Part shown: one piece after another, positions 56,892 through 64,000 of the stretch
How positions within the stretch are numbered: the first letter of the stretch is position 1
Layout of the letters: every line of letters starts with the position of its first letter
Assembly (NCBI GenBank): GCA_000827205.1
Contig: KN832558.1
Span: forward strand, 1,892,889 to 1,956,888
Origin: Plicaturopsis crispa FD-325 SS-3
Lineage: Eukaryota > Basidiomycota > Agaricomycetes > Amylocorticiales > Amylocorticiaceae
Length of the DNA stretch: 64,000 nucleotides
Reading direction: 5' to 3'
Translations under genes and position numbers: made by a program
Notes under the pieces: generated by a model
Database searches by the model: none
What the model was told of the DNA's origin: nothing
The model's input: the letters and a program-made list of their open reading frames with translations, nothing else

Positions 56892-58694
56892 ATGCCACTC
56901 TCTGAGACGGATTTGACTCTCGGCGCGCTAGGTAGAGTGCTAGACATCCAACGCGGTCAAATTCTTTGCTCACCTGCGATTGGCTACAGAAATTGGCGCG
57001 CTGTTGGCGACCTGCCTCTACGGTGTGACCACAGTACAAGTGTACATCTATGCTAGAGGGTCGGTCCAGGATAGATTGTGGGTCCGTTCATTGGTAAGTC
57101 TGTCGTCGATGGCCCGCATGTATACCGTGTACTGAAGAGGCTTCAGGTCGCTGGAGTGTGGTAATACTATCCGTCTGCCTTGCTGGTCCAAGCGCTAATT
57201 GTATCACTCAACAAGGCTCCTCGAAACCCTGCACACGCTATGCATTTGGATATATATCTATAGGTTATCGGTGACATCGTTTGGTATACCCTCCGCGTAC
57301 ATGTCGCTCCATTGGACCCTCAACGTCGGAGCGCTTTTCAACGGCATCGTAGGGGCTTTAGTCCAGGTAAGTCACCTCCCACTTTACCAAAGTCATACTG
57401 AGATCCCGTACGATAGGCATATTTCGCTAAAAGAATTTTAATGCTCAGCGGAGACTGGGTTATCCCTATCATATCGTGGACCGGCTCTCTATTCCAGCTT
57501 TGCCTCTCCATAGTGACGGTGGCTTTTGCGGAGTCAGACACTACGATCCTAGAATTTCATCATAAGCATTCTTGGATCATTGCTGCGACGTGCGCTACCA
57601 ATGTTGCTGTCGACATCCTCAACACCTCCGCAATATGCTACATTCTACGAAAAGAGCACAAAAGTTTGGACTTGTGAGCTCACAATCGTTCGCTTCTCTG
57701 TGACTCACCCGTTCACCGTGCCCATGCAGCTCCAGCGCTCAAACCAACGAAGTTGTGGACAAGCTTATCTTGTGGTCCATCGGTACGTATCCTCGCTAGC
57801 ACACGTAGTGTCGTCACGCCTCACCGTTTGATCTAGAAACAGGAATGCTTACGGCGTGCGTAACTTGAAAGCATCATCAAGCATATACTGACTCCCCATT
57901 ACTATCTGTCGTTCTTAAAGGGTCGCCGCAACTCTCACGCTTATCCTTGTACGGTTGAGCTCTATCCACCGTAATTTTTTTGCTGATATGATATATTGCA
58001 CCATAGTGCCTTGCCTCTCCCGAAACATGTGCGTCGACTCATAACTTATAATCCCCTGCCCTGACGTCGCATCCAGTCGTCTGGATAGGGATTAGCTTCT
58101 TCTACGCCAAATTGTACTCAAATTCTCTGCTCGTTTCGTACGTGGACTATATATGCATGTGGGTGGACATAACGACTTATAAGTTGTCGTCTAGATTGAA
58201 CGGACGAGCGGCCCTCCGAAAACATACTCGCGTAGCTGCTAGCTCTTCGAATGGACTGATGGCAGGCGGGGGTGACCCACGAAGCATATCAATACATGTC
58301 CATACCGTACGTACCAAGTGTGGTGATTTATTGCACGGCTGCTCAAAATCGCCCTCGTCAACAGGAGACAGAAGTAGAGCTCACCGCACCACGGCTCACG
58401 CATGCCAATAGCCTTGCACGTCTTTTGTTTTCTCGCGCGAACATGATGCTGATATTCCACCACAGGATTCATCGAAAGGCCTTCCTTTCAATCACTCGAA
58501 TATCCTCGATATCTCGCGCTCGAACACCAAGGAAGAGCCGTTTCACAAAGAGGGTTTCTGAGTTTGAGACGGGACCTAGCATTATGCTGGGACGTGATGG
58601 GACTTTTCTTTCTTTATCGATTGAGCTCACCGGGTGGACTGAGATTATCCGTTTAATTAATCACTGGGAGCAGATGTACTCGTATTGTGTTTAG
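56892..58694 (+). CDS. DUF6534-type seven-helix membrane protein (Agaricomycete family)
   Basis: Integral membrane protein of a family found almost only in Agaricomycetes, often in many copies per genome; function unknown. The gene is broken into at least nine small exons. Confident borders are 56892-56931, 56990-57093, 57147-57160, 57216-57366 and 57417 to about 57672. The joined product reads MPLSETDLTLGALEIGALLA, LYGVTTVQVYIYARGSVQDR, VAGVWLLETLHTLCIWIYIY, HWTLNVGALFNGIVGALVQA, YFAKRILMLSGDWVIPIISW, QTNEVVDKLILWSIETGMLT, then LILCLASPETFVWIGISFFY and AKLYSNSLLVSLNGRAALR. TLGALEIG, the LWLL(D/E)TLHT block, Q.(F/Y)FA.R(I/V)..LSG and (F/Y)..(A/S)KLYSNSLL..LN.R are the family signature. It has about seven hydrophobic helices. 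The reading frame is open and the gene looks intact. The 3' end (58694) is the least certain; the C-terminal tail past LNGRAALR is poorly supported. Confidence 0.85.
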
Positions 58695-59825
58695 CTGGTT
58701 ACATAGTTATATCGTCTACTAATTTATCCTGTCATTTCGGGTCGGAGGCTTCCATTGCAATACACGAACCGAGCGTTGAGTGCGTTGGAACGATAACTCG
58801 GATAAGGCCGGCCAGATTGCCCTCCTCCTGATAGGTTCGAACTTCGTACGATGTTTTATAGACTCGCGACCAGTCCGATCGCAATCATCACGTCTTTCCT
58901 TTTTGGGGAGCGGAGGGCGAAAAGACGTGAGCTTGCGAACGGACTGGAAACAACGGTCGCGATTTTGGCAGAACACGGTTATTCAGTGTGGGGACTTGTA
59001 ATTCTCAACCGTTTTGCACTCGAAAAATCGTCCCCGGGAGATCATCGTATTCATATGTTTCGAGACTCGTAGATTCAGAATATATATACATGTTTTTGCA
59101 CTTTTTTTCGATCCAAACTGGGTCAGTTAGAAATTTCTAAGTGCTTGCGGAGACTTCGAAGATGGATTTATGGGTGGATTTTGTTCGGACGACCGTGACT
59201 GCTCAAGTGATAGTGAATGAGCAGTACTTAGTACCCACCTTACTTCAATATGTAGGCAAACCGTTACGCATTTGCGATCTCAGAATGGCATCGAAATTTC
59301 GTGCAACCAGGTGTACCGTGTACAGTTACCCTTACAACATCTGGGAATGGCAAGGTTGCTATGTACGGCTACATAGCTCGGCTAGCAGCCATAGCCCTGT
59401 ATCAAGGTACCCCTCTATGGTAGCTGCTGTACCGGAGCCCTCTCTACCATACCCTGCTGTAGCGCTATAGCAGACCGGTACATAGCAGCCATAGCAGCCA
59501 TAGCAGGTCACACGCAAATGACATGGTTCTCGCAGCTCTGGAGATCTATGCGCACGATGCAGCAGTCAGCCAATGAAATTGAGTAGTATAGGTCAGAATA
59601 ATTGATCAATATTGTGCGCTACATTGGCAGCGACTTGCTGGTACAGCTAATTTTCGAGATAACATGGTATGAATGTACGCCGCCATTGGCACTAGCCTTC
59701 GTTCGCCGCGAAATCCGCATCCGTCAGCACGTCGACAGCTACTGTGTGCTGAGCTGAATCCAAGTCGACGCCTGCGTGCTTTCTAGTACCAACGACGTGA
59801 CATCAGGAAATCTCAAATTTTCTTT
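58695..59825. other. Gene-poor flank with inverted-repeat block
   Basis: Only short open frames are found, none with a recognisable product. A 129-base stretch with inverted ends lies at 59358-59486 and is listed separately. Two AT-rich tracts (59080-59110) flank short frames of unknown status. Confidence 0.4.
59358..59486. repeat. Inverted-repeat block with AGCAGCCATAG units
   Basis: GCTATGTACGG at 59358-59368 is inverted as CCGGTACATAGC at 59475-59486, enclosing about 105 bases. Inside and just past it, AGCAGCCATAG recurs (at about 59384 and as a tandem near 59484-59505), together with inverse-sense CTATGGTAGCTGCTG. The arrangement is like a small foldback or MITE-like sequence, but no target duplication is evident. 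Confidence 0.6.
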
Positions 59826-60536
59826 CGCATCTTAGATGATCTTACGACTGTCTTAGGCTGTCTTGGTCTTAGATTCTCTTAGAAATGGTTGAATTGTCTG
59901 TATATATCTGCTGTAAGACGCAGCAGACAGGCTAAGATCAACGCCAGACGCTGCAAGCACGTCCATGTCTGACAAGTTCTTGCGAATGCCAGGAAGAAAA
60001 GTTGATTATATTGATTAGTAGATATCGGTAGCCTTGGCACGATTGTAAGGCACGGAGTGCTCGCAAAGCATGCCATAAAGCGATTTTTGTCCGAGAAAGC
60101 GCGTTTGTCGCAGCACGCAGCACTCAACACCTCGAGCGCTACAGTTCTACCCTGAAATTATCACCTGCAGACGCGAAACGCACCCCGTCACAAGCGACAT
60201 CGCTTGTCTAAAACAATGAGTACAATATTATCAAGCTAGCCATGAGTTGACGCACATTTGTGTACGAATTCCCAACCAGTTGTGTCAATCATGGCACTTG
60301 CGAGTCCAGCTGCCCGCGGGGAGACCGGTTCTACACTTAGAGGTAAGTCGATAGTTTTGTTTGGAATGTCGCGTGAGTAAGCGCGGGCCAGGACGCTGGT
60401 GCGAGGAAGTAATGGAGATGAGCGCGGGGCATAGAAGAGCGTAGACTGCATGCACGACAGGAGCTTGACATGAGCAAGACTTGACTCTGAGCGAACGACG
60501 TTGGGCTCGCGCTCGGTGATTGTGGCGTGAGTTTTA

Positions 60537-60550
60537 GTACTGTACAGTAC
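60537..60550. repeat. Perfect 14-bp palindrome GTACTGTACAGTAC
   Basis: A perfect palindrome without spacer. It could be a dimeric protein-binding site or chance; the surrounding sequence has no assigned gene. Confidence 0.5.
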
Positions 60551-60659
60551 CAAATTCAACTCCGCCACCTTTGGCTGGCGGGCGCGCCAGGCGATTGAAA
60601 TTTTACAAGTCATCGACGGTTTACATATCATTATGCCCTAGTTCTTTCCTCTGTTCTTA

Positions 60660-61560
60660 GATACCTCAACGTTCAACTCTCGACAACTTGGAAAATGCAG
60701 GATACTCGGAGACCGCCAGTCACCAACGTTTGAACAGGGCTGGATCGGTTGCAGTCATTTTAAACGAAGGAAAGTAAGTAATCCAATACTCGTCACATCA
60801 TGATCTAATACCTACAACGAAGAGCAAGGCCACGGACACGGTCTATTCGACTCCAGGATACGCTTCTCTCGTATGGTGAAGGTAGCGCAAGGCAGCAAGT
60901 TTGGAAAAACGCTGCGCCCCCAAACATCCGAAACAGTCGTCGACGCGCGTGCTTCCAGTCGTACACAGGCAAGATCACACGAGCGCCCGAGCTCTAGCCC
61001 TAGCTTACCGCATGTTGGTGTGTGCGACACAGGGCAATCGCGCTTCGACAAAGGGGACGAAGGCTCGACCGCTCACCGTGCGTTTGAAGCGACGTCGCCG
61101 CCGTGTATCGTGCCCAAGTGAGTCATATATACGTTCCCGCAGTCTAGTGTACTGACTCACCCTTCATGTACCGAGCAGCGCATCTGTCATTGGTAAGCCG
61201 TCATGTTCGGTCTCTTACCGTATGTTCACTGACTTCAAAATTCACTAGGTAGTGTGCTTTTACGCGACCGTGGAATACCGGCTTCACACTCACGCCCACC
61301 CACCACCGTCGTCGTCGCGGTCACCTCCACCTGCCGCTTCTACCCCGTTTGTGATAATCTCGACTCGTGTGCACCGGCTGCCCACGAACTGCTCACCCGG
61401 ACTGCACGACGCACAACCTGGTGCGATTCAGTGGGTGCCGCTGCACAGGCTACGTAGCATTACAGCAACGAGCACCGGCGGAGGCGAGCGGCGTTCAGCT
61501 GCGTATGCGCCCTGCATTGCCCAGATCCTTCACCTCCCGAGTCCCATTGGCGTCTTTTAG
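60660..61560 (+). other. Unassigned region with possible intron-split frames
   Basis: On the + strand, several open stretches (around 60690-60775, 60825-61120 and 61250-61560) could be joined at GT..AG pairs into a Ser/Arg/Pro-rich product. Composition is similar in more than one frame and no domain is recognisable. It may be a lineage-specific gene, part of the putative mobile element, or non-coding. Confidence 0.2.
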
Positions 61561-61810
61561 ATGATGCTTCGGTAGCCTCGTATATACGTAGTAGAAATCT
61601 GTACCAGATTGCACCCAATACAATGTTTTCGTTCCTCCCGAAGTTCCTGCGAAGCATTACCCAAACATATGAGCTGCATTGTGTCTGTAAAACATCTGAA
61701 ACATGTCTGGTACGTGTCGTATAAGACAGATGTCATCTTGAGACTCGTCTGGTAGGTGTCTTGTGACCGTCTGACTGAAAAATGGATCTGCAAGGACAGA
61801 CGGCGATATC

Positions 61811-63458
61811 TTAGCGTCTTAGGCTTCTGAGGCATCTTATACGTCGTATAAGCTCGTATAAGACGCGGCCAGAGAATCGGACTTTTGCTGATGAGTGAGA
61901 AGATACGACAATGCAAAAGTGATACACTCGGACATACCTAGCGAGCCGTAGAAGGTCTTGCTGGCACTTCTTGGTGAGCTTCTCGGTAGTTTCAGCTGTG
62001 AACGCTTCCCAACGGCGTAGTTTTTGTATGTGGATGTTGTAGACGGGCGTGTATTTCTGGGAGTCGAACGAGCCTACGTTCTTGTCAGTGATGCAGCGAC
62101 CGGTGGACCAACCATCGATTGCGCATTCAACCTAAATGCGTAACACTGTGTTAGCAAATAACATCGTAGTATGAAAGCATGTTGACACGCACGGCGGTCA
62201 TGATGAGGGCAATCGTTACGAGTGGGATGCGTCCGCTGGGAGAATAATGCTCCGGAAAGCGCAGGCCATCGGCCTGCGCGTTGCGGAACCATTGCTGGTT
62301 AAGGAGCTTCTGAATGATTCTATTGCGGTAGAGACTGTTCTTCAGTGTCTCGTCATGGGGGTCCTAAACGTGTCTTGAGTAATCGGGAAGAAGGATGAAG
62401 TAGTAGACACACGAGACGGCTAAACGCTGCTTTAGACTTCAGCTTTTTCACGAGCTCCCGGTTCTGGGCAATGGCAGCATCTTGCCCATTGACAGTGCCC
62501 TCCGAGTCGAAATCCGAGTCACCGATGGGAGAGAAACCATACGCTGGCTCAACTAGACCGACAGCGAGCCCCTTGAGCGCGCCGCGGACTTGCGACGCGC
62601 GCATACGGATCTGTCAAAAAATTAGCATCTAGTAGAAATGCGTCTACAAAAACCTCACCAGTTTCATCTCAGTAGTTGTCGGGGGCTCATCAAAGCCAAG
62701 TTCATCACATGCCGTATCCCAAGCAGTGAGAACCATCTCGTCAAGCTCCCCACCATCAATGTCGGGGAACGGTGTTTCCGTGCAAATGGCTATCTTGAGG
62801 TAGTCGAATGAGCGCTCGAGTACAATCTTGCGGTCGCCTTCAATGCCACGAGCACTACGATCTGCGACTTTCTTCTTCTTCTCGAGGGGACGGTCCGGCT
62901 CGTTGTCCAAATCTTCTTGGAGGGTGTCGGATGACTGTGCAACAGTGTACGTGTCAGCAAGCACAGCACACGGCAGTGAATTCAAAAGCACACCCACCAC
63001 TACAGGTGATACATTCTCTTTTTCTGCCCCACAAGACTGTACAGGCTCTGGTGACTCGGAATTGAATAATTGAAATGGGGTCGCGGCATCATTTTTGCGA
63101 CGGACAAGAGAAGGGTTAGGGCTATCCCTATGCGCCCTCGGGGTCGGAGTTGGTGTGGTGGCACTTGGGGTACGAGGTTTCACGCGGCTGACAAGCCGCT
63201 TACGCTTGCCACTGGCAGGAAGAACGACCGGTGTAGATGTAAACTTAAGATGCAAATGTCGGTGACGGTCAGCGCGAACTTGAAAGCAATCGGCGGCCAC
63301 TTAATAAGACGACATACCATGGAATTGACCGTCGGAAATGTGTCGCCAAGTCCTTCTTCACCAGTGTGAGGCGCTACACTATAGTCAACTGTCTGTTCAT
63401 CAGCAGCAGACGGGGAGGGATGGTCAACATTGTGACCGTCGAGCTGACGAGAATCCAT
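61811..63458 (-). CDS. DUF6532-family protein
   Basis: Large Agaricomycete family of unknown function, often found near repeats and in many copies. The start MDSRQLDGHNVDHPSPSAAD (ATG at 63458) opens a Ser/Thr/Pro-rich, unstructured N-terminus; a splice after TVNSM joins to RKRLVSRVKPRTPSATTPTP and a basic, low-complexity region. The conserved part follows over several exons: LERSFDYLKIAICTETPFPD, TAWDTACDELGFDEPP, MRASQVRGALKGLAVGLVEP, LKNSLYRNRIIQKLLNQQWF, HYSPSGRIPLVTIALIMTAV, VECAIDGWSTGRCI and YNIHIQKLRRWEAFTAETTE. IPL..IAL..TA..CA.(D/E).W.TG is the family core. The 3' end is uncertain: read-through stops at 61811, while splicing at a GTATGT donor after RLAR would extend into the repeat cluster. 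An upstream ATG at 63593 is in frame but its extension looks non-coding. Confidence 0.72.
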
Positions 63459-64000
63459 AAACTCCGGAACGGTGGAATTATGGTCTACTGTCAATACGAG
63501 TTCTGTAAGCGACACATATAGTACACCGACATCAAAGCAGCAGGCTATACAGGCATATTGATCCATCAAGTTCCTGTAGTCGCAGCCTAGCATTGATGCA
63601 TATGGAGCTGTAGTTATGAGCCAGGGTGCTGCATCGCGTCACAGCTCAGGTTGATGCATCACCTTACAGTAATGCCAGGCTTGCCTCCTAAAACCGATTC
63701 AGCTGTAATGATCAACACATCACGCTAGAGCTAACGAGGGACCACCGTACTTTTGGGTGTACTGCCGCCCGAATCATCGCACCTCTGAATCCTGATGCAT
63801 CACCTTAGAGCTCAGGCAATTTGCGTCAGCTATTCCCGGGCCCGTTAGGGTATTCGAGCCCCTGTCGTGAGATCTTTGTCGCTCTACGGGTACCCCGCCC
63901 TCCACCGTATATTTTAGAATATTCACATATGGCGGAGAAAGCCTGCATTGTCTCGGGCACCGATTCTCAAGCCTGCAGCGAGTTCCAGTTCACGGCAGGA
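63459..64000. repeat. Gene-poor right end with TGATGCAT direct repeats
   Basis: TGATGCAT occurs at 63594, 63652 and 63793. The last two copies extend to TGATGCATCACCTTA(C/G)AG, and both lie next to an AGCTCAGG word (before the first copy, after the second), so they look like parts of a short repeated unit about 140 bases apart. No gene is supported to the window edge. Confidence 0.5.

Larger units (their letters stand above)
59826..61867. mobile_element. Putative non-autonomous element (about 2 kb) with imperfect inverted ends
   Basis: The left end (59826-59850, CGCATCTTAGATGATCTTAC...) resembles the reverse complement of the right end (CGCGTCTTATACGAGCTTAT..., reading back from 61867): CGC-TCTTA-A-GA-CTTA is shared. 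Both ends carry clusters of TCTTAG or its inverse (four within 59828-59880; two more plus several CGTATAAGAC-type units in 61705-61867), the pattern of subterminal repeats in DNA transposons. No transposase frame was found inside, and no flanking duplication is obvious, so this is a suggestion only. The right end overlaps the possible 3' end of the DUF6532 gene. Confidence 0.35.

Noticed and set aside
59141-59470. Plus-strand frame of 109 codons
   Set aside because: It runs through the inverted-repeat block, has no recognisable domain and no convincing neighbouring exon.
60236-60631. Minus-strand frame of 131 codons
   Set aside because: No family character; lies inside the putative mobile element and crosses the palindrome.
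1-64000. CRISPR arrays, bacterial operons, prophage or rRNA genes
   Set aside because: No regularly spaced repeats, no Shine-Dalgarno-linked gene runs and no rRNA sequence were seen; gene structure is eukaryotic throughout.

Overview
This window is nuclear DNA from a filamentous basidiomycete, most likely an Agaricomycete. The evidence is dense genes on both strands, many short introns of about 45-70 nt with GT..AG borders, a nuclear-type tRNA-Lys with an intron, and lineage-typical families (DUF6534 seven-helix proteins, a DUF6532 protein, a highly divergent G-alpha). Nothing bacterial or viral was recognised.

Layout. 1-7 kb: a DASH-type cryptochrome cut by the left edge (-), an unassigned 1.2 kb, a GNAT acetyltransferase (-), phosphopantothenoylcysteine decarboxylase of CoA synthesis (+), a DUF3605 protein (-) and a MOB2-like activator of NDR kinases (-). 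7-14 kb: a long coiled-coil nuclear-basket nucleoporin of the TPR/Mlp1 type (+). 14-18 kb: a protein kinase with a long tail and an HND catalytic loop (-). 18.7-25.5 kb: a full-length ABCC (MRP-type) transporter (-). 26.3-28.4 kb: an atypical G-protein alpha subunit (-), then tRNA-Lys(UUU) (-). 29.4-31.1 kb: a BAHD-like acyltransferase (+). 31.1-47.3 kb: midasin/Rea1, the giant AAA+ ATPase of 60S ribosome assembly (-), which shares a 281-bp divergent promoter with RanGAP/Rna1 (+). 49-56 kb: a SAC3/GANP-family protein (-), a nucleotide pyrophosphatase/phosphodiesterase (+), an SH3YL1/Ysc84-domain protein (-) and a DCAF4-like WD40 protein (+). 56.9-58.7 kb: a DUF6534 membrane protein (+). 58.7-64 kb is gene-poor and repeat-bearing, with a DUF6532 gene and a putative 2-kb element bounded by imperfect inverted repeats.

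Most genes are housekeeping. Several touch nucleus-cytoplasm traffic and ribosome export (TPR/Mlp1, RanGAP, midasin, SAC3), but there is no sign of an operon-like cluster. The most unusual sequence features are the G-alpha with a changed switch II (Gln to Ala) and a large helical-domain insertion, the non-RD kinase with a probable GC-AG intron, and the repeat-bounded interval near 60-62 kb. Exon borders were read by eye from splice motifs and family similarity. They are reliable where given explicitly and approximate elsewhere.
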